Shown one piece after another: positions 1 through 9,797 of a DNA stretch of 28,951 bases. The DNA lies in assembly GCA_024195585.1 (NCBI GenBank), contig SWBL01000480.1, positions 1 to 28,951 on the forward strand, written 5' to 3'. The position numbers were made by a program, and so were the translations under genes. Numbering within the stretch: the stretch's first letter is position 1; every line of letters begins with the position of its first letter. Under the pieces are notes generated by a model, which was given only the letters and a program-made list of their open reading frames with translations, had not been told where the DNA came from and did no database searches. Source of the stretch: Aureobasidium sp. EXF-3400 (taxonomy: Eukaryota > Ascomycota > Dothideomycetes > Dothideales > Saccotheciaceae).

Positions 1-3
1 TAG

Positions 4-1307
4 GAAGCCGCCGAACTCGGCAAGGGTTCCTTCAAGTACGCCTGGGTCCTCGACAAGCTGAAGTCCGAGCGTGAGCGTGGTATCACTATCGATATCGCCT
101 TGTGGAAGTTCGAGACCCCCAAGTACATGGTCACCGTCATCGACGCCCCCGGTCACCGTGATTTCATCAAGAACATGATCACTGGTACCTCCCAGGCTGA
201 TTGCGCCATTCTCATCATTGCCGCCGGTACTGGTGAGTTCGAGGCTGGTATCTCCAAGGATGGCCAGACCCGCGAGCACGCCCTTCTCGCCTACACCCTT
301 GGTGTCAAGCAGCTCATCGTTGCCATCAACAAGATGGACACCACCAAGTGGTCCGAGGCCCGTTACCAGGAGATCATCAAGGAGACCTCCGGTTTCATCA
401 AGAAGGTCGGCTACAACCCCAAGCACGTCCCCTTCGTCCCTATCTCCGGTTTCAACGGTGACAACATGATCGAGGTTTCTTCCAACTGCCCCTGGTACAA
501 GGGTTGGGAGAAGGAGACCAAGGCCAAGGCCACTGGTAAGACTCTCCTCGAGGCCATTGACGCCATCGACCCTCCTTCCCGCCCTACCGACAAGCCCCTC
601 CGTCTTCCCCTCCAGGATGTCTACAAGATCGGTGGTATTGGCACGGTGCCCGTCGGCCGTGTCGAAACCGGTACCATCAAGGGTGGTATGGTCGTCACCT
701 TCGCCCCCGCTGGTGTCACCACTGAGGTCAAGTCCGTTGAGATGCACCACGAGCAGCTCACCGAGGGTCTTCCCGGTGACAACGTCGGCTTCAACGTCAA
801 GAACGTCTCCGTCAAGGAGATCCGTCGTGGCAACGTTGCCGGTGACTCCAAGAACGACCCCCCCAAGGGTTGCGACTCCTTCAACGCCCAGGTCATCGTC
901 CTGAACCACCCTGGTCAGGTCGGTGCCGGTTACGCACCCGTTCTCGACTGCCACACTGCCCACATCGCCTGCAAGTTCTCCGAGCTTGTTGAGAAGATCG
1001 ACCGCCGTACCGGCAAGTCCGTTGAGGCCTCCCCCAAGTTCATCAAGTCTGGTGACGCCGCCATCGTCAAGATGGTTCCCTCCAAGCCCATGTGTGTTGA
1101 GGCCTTCACTGACTACCCTCCTCTCGGTCGTTTCGCCGTCCGGTATGTTATCCTCCATCCTCCTTGACATCCATTACTCTTACTGACTTGCTTTCTAGTG
1201 ACATGAGACAGACCGTCGCCGTCGGTGTCATCAAGTCCGTCGTCAAGTCCGACAAGCAGGGTGCCGGTAAGGTTACCAAGGCTGCCGTCAAGGCCGGCAA
1301 GAAGTAA
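4..1307 (+). CDS. tef1: Translation elongation factor 1-alpha, 5' end missing
   Basis: GTPase that delivers aminoacyl-tRNA to the ribosomal A site in the cytosol. The window opens at an intron acceptor (TAG at 1-3), and exons 4-1142 and 1199-1307 give 415 residues. About 44 N-terminal residues, including the P-loop, lie upstream outside the window. Visible motifs are G3 DAPGHRD, G4 NKMD, G5-like ISGF, the domain 2/3 barrels and the lysine-rich tail ending KAGKK. The last intron (1143-1198, GTATGT...CTAG) splits the Arg codon in FAVR-DMRQ, a usual place in fungal tef1. Third positions are very rich in C, as expected for a highly expressed gene. The frame is intact and the identification is close to certain. 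Confidence 0.98.
1143..1198 (+). other. Last intron of tef1
   Basis: A 56-base intron with donor GTATGT and acceptor TTTCTAG. Removing it joins FAVR to DMRQTVAVG and restores the conserved EF-1-alpha C-terminus. Confidence 0.95.
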
Positions 1308-2942
1308 ACGGATTGACACTTTTGTTCCCAAAAGCTCGTCTTTTCTTTGCTTCGGTGCTTTTCTCAAGGTCACATGAGTTGAGCATTTCACTAACGATAC
1401 CACCTTTCTGCTGTCACGACCTTGCATGAAACATGATGGCGAGGCAGTTGCTTCGAGGGATCTGGGTTTACGGCTTAGATTATTAGTTTGCAGCAGCAAT
1501 TCAAAACTCATTGTTGATTGCACACCACTTCTTTTTGACTTTCCACCTGCTCCACATGTGCTCTTCTATATCTCTTCTGCTCTTTGTTCTTCTCTTGTGT
1601 TCCTGTGTCTCTGTGTCTATGCCACTGCTGCTTGGTCGCTTGGTCTTTCTTGACTGTCCTGCGTTGCTTATCTTCGCAGGTAGTTGTATCATATCCCATG
1701 TATGTCTCTATACCGCCTGGTGTCTTTGCGCACTTGCTTCATACAAGTTTTGAAAGGTGCTCGCTGTTACGCTGCTGTCTGACTCTGCGACTTTAAGAGG
1801 CTTGCGGTTGGCTTCCCTCTCACCACCAAGATTCTTCTTCCGAGAATATCACCCTGTCCATCCTTTTGGTGTCCCTTCAAGGCTTTTCCCACCACTGTAA
1901 TTGTACTAAGCCTATGTGAAACGAGTAGGTAACTATACCGCTTTCCTTTCTCACTCTTGTCTTCATCGCCAGATGTTATGGAGACAAGTTGCTGACGTTC
2001 TTGAAAAGACCTGGAATCTATTTCCAAGACGCCTGGAAACACCACGACAGGACGTTGACTACGACTCTCTGCGAGATGGGCAAAAATACAAGATGATATG
2101 CGACTATTATGACAACTATACTTCTCCAAGATATGCACATCATACTCCAGACACAAATTGCGCTTATCAAACAGCATGATCGAAGAACAATGTAGGAAGT
2201 GGTGGTCTTGAGGCTGAGACGACGCTGCTGCTCGGCCGAGGCTTCCTCCGCGACACGACAAACATCAGTCGCGTCTTCAGCATTTTCAACTCTCGCAAAC
2301 AAGCATACTTGGTGAATTACATGAACCTGATCGGCCCTACTTGACATTATTAAGTCGCTGTTCTACACAGAATCGAAATACAACAGAATCCCCACGCCCC
2401 ACCACAATCAGCGATGATCCTCTTATACAGAATCGATTCTCGGTGAGGCAGGTTCACGCGCCGCGTTGCGCTTCATTCTTGAGACAAGACCAAACGTACT
2501 TGGGATGTCCAGAATAGACACAGACGCGGCCTTTGCGGCACGAGTCAAGGACAGGCAGCATCATAAACAGTTTTGCAAGCCACAATCGACCTGACAGCCA
2601 CCAGCCACCACCTCATGCGACGAGATGGTATGCGTGGAGAAACTCTACTCATTCTTCTAACCCGAGCTACCTGTTTCTGTTAGAGCTCTTGCATACATGA
2701 TTTTTGGAATCAATGCATCGCTTGCGAGCCATCTTACGTGGCCATCCCTACGCCATCTTCACCGTCGCACGGCCTATGGTCTGATGAAGACCTTCTCGAG
2801 AGTCCGCAGAATTGACGCAGAATTGAGTATAAAGCAGTCTGCAGCCATCAAGACATCTGCAGAACAACCCACCTCGACCTACTTCCAACACCTTCCTCCT
2901 CCGCTTTCCAGCATCCTCTTGAGTCTCTAGTCTTAATCAACC
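1308..2942. other. Long intergenic region without a supported gene
   Basis: About 1.6 kb. The first 200-300 bases are presumably the tef1 3' UTR (T-rich, no coding pattern). The longest open stretch is on the minus strand, about 1767-2261. It has mixed composition, no recognisable motif and no good splice context, so I do not call it. The final ~250 bases are the tannase promoter and 5' UTR. No tRNA, repeat array or transposon end was seen. Confidence 0.6.
2828..2833 (+). promoter_or_regulatory. TATA box upstream of tannase
   Basis: TATAAA lies 115 bases before the tannase ATG, within GAGTATAAAGCAG. The spacing fits a fungal TATA promoter with a short leader and suits an inducible secreted-enzyme gene. 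Assigned from motif and position only. Confidence 0.5.
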
Positions 2943-4762
2943 ATGAGCCACCTTGCTCGCGCAGTCGTAGCTGCCGGTCTCACGGCCACTGCAAGTGCTT
3001 CATCCCTCGCCGATGTTTGTACCGTATCGAATGTTCAGGCTGCTCTGCCTGCCAATGGTACCCTTCTCGGCATCGATCTGATATCATCTGCTGTTACTGC
3101 AAGCGCTGTCTACAATGCTTCCACTAGCATGGGAGGTATGGGCGGCGCAAGCTCTGGCACCGGAACCACTTACAGCTACTGCAACGTTACCATCACCTAT
3201 ACCCATACTGGCAAGAATGATGAGGTCGTTGTCAAGTACGCCTTCCCTCAGCCTTCTGACTTCAAGAAGCGCTTCTATGTCGCTGGTGGAGGTAAGTTTG
3301 ATGAGTTTATGATGTCCGCTTCATCGGCTGACAATTGCTAGGTGGTTTCTCCCTTTCCAGTACCGCAACTGGAGGTCTCGAGTACGGCGCTGTTGGTGGT
3401 GCCACTTCCGCTGGATACGACGCTTTTGACTACAGCTATGACGAGGTCGCCCTCGCTGGCAATGGATCCATCAACTGGGACGCAACATACATGTTCTCCT
3501 ACCAGGCTCTGGGTGAAATGACCAAGGTCGGCAAGTATATCACAGAAGGCTTCTACGGCATGAACAACACCAAGGTCTACACCTACTACGAAGGCTGCTC
3601 TGATGGCGGCCGTGAGGGCATGAGCCAGGTCCAGCGTTTCGGAGATGAATACGATGGAGCTATTACTGGTGCACCTGCCTTCCGCTTTGCTCAGCAACAG
3701 GTCCATCATGTCTATCCAGCCACTGTCGAGCATACCATGGACTACTACCCTCCTCCCTGTGCGCTGGCCAAGATAGTGAATGCGACCATTGCCGCTTGCG
3801 ATCCTCTCGATGGACGAACAGATGGCGTCATCTCCCGTACCGATCTCTGCAAGCTGCATTTCAACCTGACTTCCCTCATTGGAGAATCTTACTACTGTGC
3901 TGCTGAGACTAGCTCGTCCCTGGGCTTCGGGTTCAGCAAGCGTCAGGCTGAGGGCAGTCAAACCAGCACCACTCCCGCACAGAACGGCACCATCACTGCT
4001 CAAGATGTTGCTGTCGCTCAAGCTGTCTATGATGGTCTCCACAACTCGAAGGGCGAGCGTGCATACCTCTCTTGGCAGATCGGTTCTGAGCTGTCTGACG
4101 CCGACCCGACCTACAACACAAACACCAGCTCATGGGAGCTCAACATTCCCTCAACTGGTGGCGAGTACGTGACCAAGTTTGTTCAACTTCTTGACCTCGA
4201 CAACCTCTCCGATCTTGATGGTGTTACCTACGATACTCTGGTTGACTGGATGACCATCGGCATGGTCCGCTACCTGGACAGTCTCCAGACCACTCTGCCT
4301 GACCTCACCACCTTCAAGGAAACTGGCGGCAAGCTCATTCATTACCATGGTGAATCTGATCCCAGCGTACCTGCTGCCTCTTCAGTCCACTACTGGCAGT
4401 CAGTCCGCTCTGTCATGTACGGTCACCTCTCTCAAGAAGACGCCCAGAAAGAGCTCCAAGACTGGTACCAATTTTACCTCATCCCTGGTGCTGCTCACTG
4501 CGGAACAAACAGCCTCCAGCCTGGTCCTTACCCTGAGAACAACATGAACATCATGATCGACTGGGTTGAGAATGGCAACAAGCCTTCGCGTCTGAATGCA
4601 ACTGTCTCGTCGGGCGATTACGAAGGCGAGACTCAGATGCTTTGCCAGTGGCCAACCCGTCCTCTGTGGCATGGCAACAGCACCTTCGACTGCGTCAACG
4701 ACAAGGCTTCCATTGACAGCTGGACTTACACCTTCCCTGCTTTCAAGACTGTTGTCTACTAG
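2943..4762 (+). CDS. Secreted tannase / feruloyl esterase family hydrolase
   Basis: Extracellular serine esterase of the tannase/feruloyl esterase family, which cleaves galloyl or feruloyl esters of plant phenolics. Exons 2943-3291 and 3342-4762 (intron GTAAGT...GCTAG) give 589 residues, the usual length for fungal tannase. An N-terminal signal peptide ends near the Ala/Ser-rich ASAS at about residue 20. The family CS-D-HC motif is complete: Cys202-Ser203 in YEGCSDGGREG, Asp456 in HGESDPSVP, and His502-Cys503 in GAAHCG. A Ca-loop-like CDPLDGRTDG sits in the lid region. A Lys-Arg dibasic site (GFSKRQAEG) matches the Kex2 cleavage that yields two disulfide-linked chains in known tannases. Several N-glycosylation sequons are present. 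Tannase versus feruloyl esterase specificity cannot be settled from sequence alone, but the Kex2 site favours tannase. Confidence 0.93.
3292..3341 (+). other. Intron of the tannase gene
   Basis: A 50-base intron, GTAAGT...TTGCTAG, with a branch-like GCTGACA. It splits a Gly codon (phase 1) and joins VAGGG to FSLSS in frame. Confidence 0.92.
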
Positions 4763-5025
4763 ACAATTGTGAGCATGCATATGCCCATACCCTCTCTGTT
4801 CAGCCGGTGAGCACGAGGAGGCAGGGGTAGCAGCAGCAGCAGCAGCTAGGGGTGGACAGTCATGTATGAATCAATCCCCAACAAGACATGTAGAGCAATC
4901 CTCAGAGTTCTGCATACCATCAAAATGTTATATCACCCGCGAGAACCACTAGGACATCCAAGAGCCATTGTGACCTTCGTCTTTGCCATTTTGATCGTCT
5001 TCATCATGCTCGTCGTCCTCGTATA

Positions 5026-5624
5026 TTACACCAAGATCTCACCGCCAACGATGGCCAGGGCGACAATGAACAACACAGCTGCTTCTGCTGCCAGTACTAG
5101 ATGATAGAACCATGTGCATTGCTGATCAAATCCATGGTCACGATGTGAGTGGACCGTCAGCGACCCACACTACTCGGAGATACCCTTGTTGGGCTACTGA
5201 CCTCCCCTCTGGGCAGATGCCTGGATCTGCTCAGGGTTTGGGACCATGGGATTCTGACGACGCTGCTGGAGCGCGTTCGCGGCAGACTGGCAGCTTGCCA
5301 TGGTCTGCTGCAGACCATCGGAGATCTGGTCTAGAGCCTTGCCAACCTGCTCGGCCTGCTGGGTGCGATGGGCAAGGCCTGCGCGGTTGTCCTTGTTGGC
5401 CTCCTTCAACTGGTTCACGGTCTTGTTCATCTGTTCGAAGCGGGCCTTCATGTTGTGTATCTCAAGAGCAGCACCAGTGGCGCCATTGATGTAGGCGGTG
5501 GTGTGTCTGTTGGTGGGGTGGCCGCAGCTGTGAGCCCATCGACCTTTTCAATCAGCTCTCTCCCCATGGAACGAAGATCAATGCGAGCTGTAGAAATGCA
5601 CAGTATCTTCTCTGCAGCAGTCAT
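5026..5624 (-). CDS. Small coiled-coil protein with predicted C-terminal membrane anchor
   Basis: Function not recognised. The best model has exons 5624-5544, 5460-5202 and 5096-5026, 136 residues. It starts MTAAEKIL, has a long Gln/Lys/Glu-rich helix (KARFEQMNKTVNQLKEA, then QISDGLQQTM), a short Pro-containing linker, and ends in a hydrophobic segment AVLFIVALAIVGGEILV followed by the stop, like a tail-anchored protein. The second intron (5097-5201) has a good donor GTCAGT and acceptor ATCTAG. The first (5461-5543) has a weak donor, GTCGAT, and acceptor TTGAG, but it is the only one I found that joins the two coding-like frames. Without the last intron the protein would end AQRGGQ. It is divergent from the gene starting at 5840. 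The gene is likely real and its exon borders are uncertain. Confidence 0.45.
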
Positions 5625-5839
5625 TTCCAGTGAGATAACGCCAGTCGAATTATCTCAGTGGACAACACTACCTGGATCAATTTTATCGTGCAACGAAACA
5701 CCTAACTACCGAACTTCCAACAACAAAACACTTGCGCGTCGACCAAAACAGCGCAAAAATATCATGACTAGTTCATCTCTAACGCAGTACGCACCATACA
5801 TTCTTTGCTAAGGAAACGACTGATCGATGACCATAGATA
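5625..5839. promoter_or_regulatory. Short divergent intergenic region
   Basis: 215 bases between two divergently transcribed small coiled-coil genes, and therefore a candidate bidirectional promoter. No TATA box is obvious. Inferred from gene layout only. Confidence 0.35.
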
Positions 5840-6366
5840 ATGAGCGGCAAGGAAGCTGCTGACGTCGAGGCCCTGCGCCACATGCGCGCCGCCGACCCCG
5901 CCGCATACCAGGCTTTGATGGAAAAGTTCAAGAAGGGTAAGCCGTATCGCGCCCACGCTCTCAAAGTGATTCTGACCGTCTTCCTCTAGAGCCAACCTCC
6001 CCCGCTCCTCCACCCAAGACTCCTGGCCCCACCACTGGCTGGCAGTCAGCCCTACAAGCCCTGGAGACCAAGAACGTCAAGTTCGAGACTGTTCTGGGCA
6101 AGCTACTCATCGCCAACGACCAAGCCCAAGGTCACCTGCACCATGCCTTCACCCGTCAACAACAGATGGGCGAGGCCATCAAGGACCTGCAGAAGGACGT
6201 CCTGGAGAACAAGAAGGCTATCGAGCACCTCAAGAAGCAACAGGTGGCTGCCATCTCCACCCCATCGAAGTCAAGAATAAGCTCCTTGCAGAGCCTGTCT
6301 GGTGGCATTCTCGGTGCCCAGACTTCCATTCTGAGCGACAAAAGCCCGTTCGACACCGAGGGTTAA
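5840..6366 (+). CDS. Small coiled-coil protein, unrecognised
   Basis: Exons 5840-5936 and 5990-6366 give 157 residues with a clean GTAAGC...CTCTAG intron in phase 1. The N-terminus (MSGKEAADVEALRHMRA) is charged and helical. A proline-rich linker (TSPAPPPKTPGP) follows. The body is a probable coiled coil, about residues 55-115 (Lys/Glu/Gln-rich, around MGEAIKDLQKDVLENK). The C-terminus is Ser-rich (SRISSLQSLSGG) and ends FDTEG. There is no signal peptide, membrane segment or catalytic motif. It is head to head with the coiled-coil gene at 5624, about 215 bases apart, so the two may share a promoter. I do not recognise the family. A structural or adaptor role would fit but is a guess. Confidence 0.75.
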
Positions 6367-6475
6367 TTCGTCACGACATCGCTTTCTTCACACGAATGAG
6401 CGCTAATCAAATCGGTTTTTGTTCTTCGTCTATTTTGTGTTACAAGTGTATGTGATGTCCCTGTACCTGCCTCGC

Positions 6476-7620
6476 CTACTTCAAATACATGCCCTCCTCG
6501 CACTCCTTGTAAACCATTTTCAGCAGCACCCGACTTGATCTTTGGGTTGAGGGTGCGACCGTTCACCTCTCGGCACGAGTCCTTCTGACCGTCACATTCC
6601 AGCCAGCCTTCCACGGCGGTCTTTGATGTAGCCGTCTTCTGATACTTGACCCTGACTGCCGACACCCAATGACTGGGACCACCGGAGAGACCAAAGCGAC
6701 GGTCTTGTACTTGACCGAGCGCTCTTCGCCCGAGATATGCTCAAACTTGAGCTCGACACCGCCTAGGACGGTGTTCGGATCCTTGAGGTCAGGCAAACTA
6801 TCTTTCTCTCCGGTGTTCATGCCCACGCACAGGACGTGTGGCGGACGGTCGAGCATGACTGTCTTCTGACTGAAAGGAAGTTCATTGTTGCACGAGGAAC
6901 AAGTCGAAAAATTTTCCTTGTGTTTTTGGATGTCTTGGTCCTTGAACCAGGAGTTGAGCGTGTGTGGGAAGGTGCCTTGTGAGCTTGCTTGGCCGTACAG
7001 CTCGATAGAGTTGACATCAATGTCTTGTGATGTTTGATAGTAGGTCGACTCGTGACAAGAAGTACACGTCTTCTTCTTGATGGGATCGAAAGAGACGCTG
7101 GGCAAACCTTTGGCTGCAAACTGCCAGAAGTCGCCTGGGTTCCCATAGAACCTTCTTCGATATGGAGTGATTGAGCAGAGGTCTGGTCGAGAATTGGTGA
7201 CAAGTAGCGAGCGTGATCCTCCTCTTTGAACTTGCTCCAATCTGCACGGAGTAGTGCGAGCATCAAGGATGCTGCGGTTTGTGATCCTGATCCATCTGAG
7301 GCGTCATAGGCGAGTCTACCCAAGCCATGCATTCTCATCGCGGTGGCTATACAATCTGCCTAGCAAGTTTTCACACCTTGCTTGAGATGGACCACTGGAA
7401 CTCTATCCGACTGCTTGGGCATTGCGCACAGTGTCAAGCCATGATTATGCAGACCGGGATACACGCAAAGGAGACCTTGCGCAGTGTTTGTCCAGACCAT
7501 ATTTCGTACCAGAACGTCGGCGACCTGCGGAGGTCCTTCAGATGTGGCGTCTTGCTCATTGGTGACTTGTTCGCTGCATGGCCAGGTCACGTAGTAGACC
7601 TGACGTTCGGCAGTGTGTTA
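6476..7620 (-). pseudogene. Relic of a ubiquitin-specific-protease-like (peptidase C19) gene
   Basis: Read on the minus strand, coding-like sequence passes through several frames. It starts near 7620 with a degenerate Cys-box-like GLHNHGLTLC (about 7440). An in-frame TAG follows at 7362-7360, then ADCIATAMRMHG in the same frame. After a frame change comes GNPGDFWQF, then two CxxC pairs (CTSC and CSSC) like the USP fingers insert, and LDRPPHVLCVGM. After another frame change there is a His-box-like SHWVSAVRVKY with GWLECDG. A third frame change leads to VLLKMVYKE before a TAG at 6478-6476. The order Cys box, CxxC pairs, His box fits USP enzymes, but each motif is weak and at least four lesions are present. 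I am fairly sure it is broken and less sure of the family. The region upstream of 7590 could hold a lost first exon. Confidence 0.5.
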
Positions 7621-7881
7621 CTACCCCTGGCTTACCGTATACCTGTTAACAAAACTACACCCTGTTGAAGTCAGTATCACTCTCGTCTGCATTTCCATTT
7701 CAAAGTCCAGACAAGAAAGCACGTCGTCATCTGTCGTGTCGCCCGGCAGAAGCAATGTTTCCATACAGGCTTTGTGCTTTCAGATACCACGGGTTCGGAA
7801 GTGGCAGCGAGCTTAGGAGGATGTACGGCAGTAGTCAAACTGACTGGTCGGGTACCTTGACGCTTTCAGCCCTCACCGAAT

Positions 7882-8193
7882 AAGTATCTTGGCGAGCTGT
7901 TCAAGATCTGTGCCCAGAACCAAGACGGCACCGCTCTCACGAAACACTCAGTTGCTGAGCGAGTACCACAACACCGCCTACCTCCTTGCTACGCAGATTG
8001 AGGCACTACACAACAGCGACGAGTTGCTGTATCCTCTATACGAGGCTGCATACATGCCTTCCCCTAGACGAAAGGATCCACTAGCTTCTTTCCACATCTG
8101 GTAAACAGCGCCATTAAGCACGTATACGGCTTAACCGATGTAACTCGTGCGAATGTCGAGAAATCTCTGCTCATCGGCGAGGTACTCTTCTAG
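7882..8193 (+). pseudogene. Truncated tandem copy of the gene at 8307
   Basis: Three segments match the intact neighbour downstream, in the same order. KYLGELFKICAQN matches EYLADIFKACASG. NTAYLLATQIEALHNSDELL, continuing to YPLYEAAYMPSP, matches NTGEFLAHHVELLRDRSELL, continuing to YPLYSTAYSQSP. NVEKSLLIGEVLF with its stop matches LVEQNLRIAESIY with its stop. The middle of the protein (acidic and Lys-rich parts) is missing, and frame changes separate the segments. The stop (TAG 8191-8193) sits at exactly the place of the neighbour's TGA. A stray copy of a piece reading SKCVLESAS lies at about 8260-8286, out of order. This is a decayed tandem duplicate. Confidence 0.75.
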
Positions 8194-8306
8194 CTTAAGC
8201 ATACCTTTAGGACTGGCGTGTTCGCTCTCCTTGTAGGAAGTGATTGGAAAAGACTGTAAGCAAGTGCGTCCTTGAATCGGCCTCTGCAATCCATCAAGGC
8301 AACATC

Positions 8307-9358
8307 ATGACGACTCCAACTCAACCCCCTGGTCTGAACGGCATAGTAGGTTGGTGCGGTTTCTCGTATTGCTATCTTTTAACGCGCAGTCACAGGAATA
8401 TCTCGCCGACATATTTAAGGCTTGCGCCTCTGGAGAAACCCCCGAGAGCGTTCAAGGACACTGGGCATGGTTCGTCGACGGCGTAATGTCAGTCGGCGAT
8501 TCGCTCGTCCAAGCAGGTCTTATGGAAGCACCCGTCTCCACACCCAAGATCAAGCAATTGATCAACAAGACAAAGCCAAAGCGCACTACTACAAGAAAGA
8601 GAACCCTAGAGGAGCTCGAGCTGCCTGAGGATGACGAGCCTGCCGACGGAGACTTTGAACCCGAAGACGAAGATGAAGAGGAAGACGAGGACAAGAGTGA
8701 GGAAGAGCCTGGAGAGGAGGAGCCCAAGAATCCCAAGAAGCCCAAGGCAAGCAAGAAGTGCGTCCTCGAATCGGCTACTGGATGGCCTGTCACACCATCC
8801 GGCAAACACGACCAATGGCGGATCAACCTTGCTTCGCACCTACGCTCGCTCGGTGACGACCCTTGCTCTGCAAGCTCTGCCGCCGTACAGACCATGCTTA
8901 GCGAGCACTTCTCTGTCGACGCTGTGCGTCGCGCTGCCGCCTTTGCGTCTTCTCTGAGAGAAATCGCCGACCTTGTGGCCAGCGCCCGAATTCACACCAT
9001 GCCTACCAAGCAGCAGGACGCTTCGGTCTTCAAGATGCTCGGAGATGCCGTTAAGCGTCTCATCATCACAGAGGCCAATGAAGTCCTCGTCGAGGTGAGC
9101 TCGCTGGCTCTGTTTGCAAACACTGGTGAGTTTTTGGCTCATCACGTTGAGCTTCTGCGCGATCGTAGCGAGCTGCTGTACCCTCTCTACTCCACCGCCT
9201 ACTCCCAGAGCCCCGGCCTGTACGGCAAACAAGATACCACCAGCTCGTACCGACAGTACATTATCGCGACAACCATCGCCGATACTTACGGCACCGAGGC
9301 CGCCCAGGCGCGTCCTCTGGTTGAGCAAAACTTGCGCATTGCTGAATCCATCTACTGA
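8307..9358 (+). CDS. Acidic/basic unrecognised protein, intact member of a tandem pair
   Basis: Family not recognised. Exon 1 is 8307-8345 (MTTPTQPPGLNGI) and exon 2 starts at 8390, joined by a 44-base intron GTAGGT...GCGCAG. The acceptor six bases later is also in frame and would drop two residues. The protein has 335 residues: an N-terminal globular stretch (QEYLADIFKACASGETP), then a basic patch KPKRTTTRKR. A strongly acidic run of Asp/Glu follows from about residue 82 to 122 (ELELPEDDEP onward), then a Lys-Pro-rich hinge. A helical C-terminal domain contains ELLYPLYSTAYSQSP. The charged middle suggests a nuclear or nucleic-acid-associated protein, but this is inference. The decayed copy at 7882-8193 confirms the C-terminal frame and the stop position. 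Sequence after the stop is also conserved between the copies (see findings). Confidence 0.75.
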
Positions 9359-9377
9359 TTCAAGCTTGCATTTGGTG

Positions 9378-9765
9378 ATGGAGCACTTGCTCTGCTTGTT
9401 CAAAGACGTATGGTGGTTTCGAGTTACCTAAGCATGTCGCCATCGGCCGTAGCTGCTCCTGAAGACTCCAGCAAGCAAGACGGAACCAACAGAATTCGCG
9501 GCTCTTTTCTCTTCTAGCAAAAGCTTAAGTAAGAACAAGAGTCCGTCTGTATCGCCCGTACCTGTCCTGACAACTTCTTCTTACAGATAATTCGAGTATT
9601 TTCACGTCTCAAAAGCCTCTCGCGACCCAAGTCGTTATCGAAGCCGACATGGTGAGAGATGGCGATGTGGTACCAACCCCAACACGTCGTCCTGAAAAGC
9701 GCAAGGCTGCAAGTGTGGAAAAGTCAGAACAGAAGACTGGTCGCAGAACCAGAAGCAAGAAATAA
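9378..9765 (+). CDS. Short basic Ser/Thr-rich protein, or 3' exons of the upstream gene
   Basis: Candidate exons 9378-9407, 9453-9528 and 9587-9765 give 94 residues ending KSEQKTGRRTRSKK. The second intron (9529-9586) is convincing: GTAAGA donor, TTCTTACAG acceptor, with the frame joined as SKSLN-NSSIF. The first intron (GTATGG...CCGTAG, 45 bases) and the start codon are weaker. The tail contains RRPEKRKAASVEKSE, which looks like a nuclear localisation signal. The putative ATG is only 20 bases after the stop of the gene at 8307, so the exons could instead be the 3' part of that gene. It converges with the paralog gene on the other strand (33 bases between stops). The last exon looks coding, and the gene boundaries are unsure. 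Confidence 0.4.
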
Positions 9766-9797
9766 ATTGGTAGTACTCACGTATACCTCGCTGGTAC

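Noticed and set aside
1767..2261. Minus-strand 164-codon open frame between tef1 and tannase
   Set aside because: No recognisable motif, mixed composition, no supporting splice sites and no neighbour homology.
3338..4042. Long minus-strand open frame inside the tannase gene
   Set aside because: It mirrors a real, motif-complete tannase exon and is a by-product of its codon bias.
4831..4845. CAG repeat (five units) downstream of tannase
   Set aside because: Too short and non-coding; ordinary microsatellite noise.
4862..5104. Plus-strand 80-codon frame with a hydrophobic stretch
   Set aside because: Its hydrophobic part lies partly opposite the proposed anchor exon on the minus strand, which connects by a good intron to a coiled-coil exon. 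The plus frame has no context.
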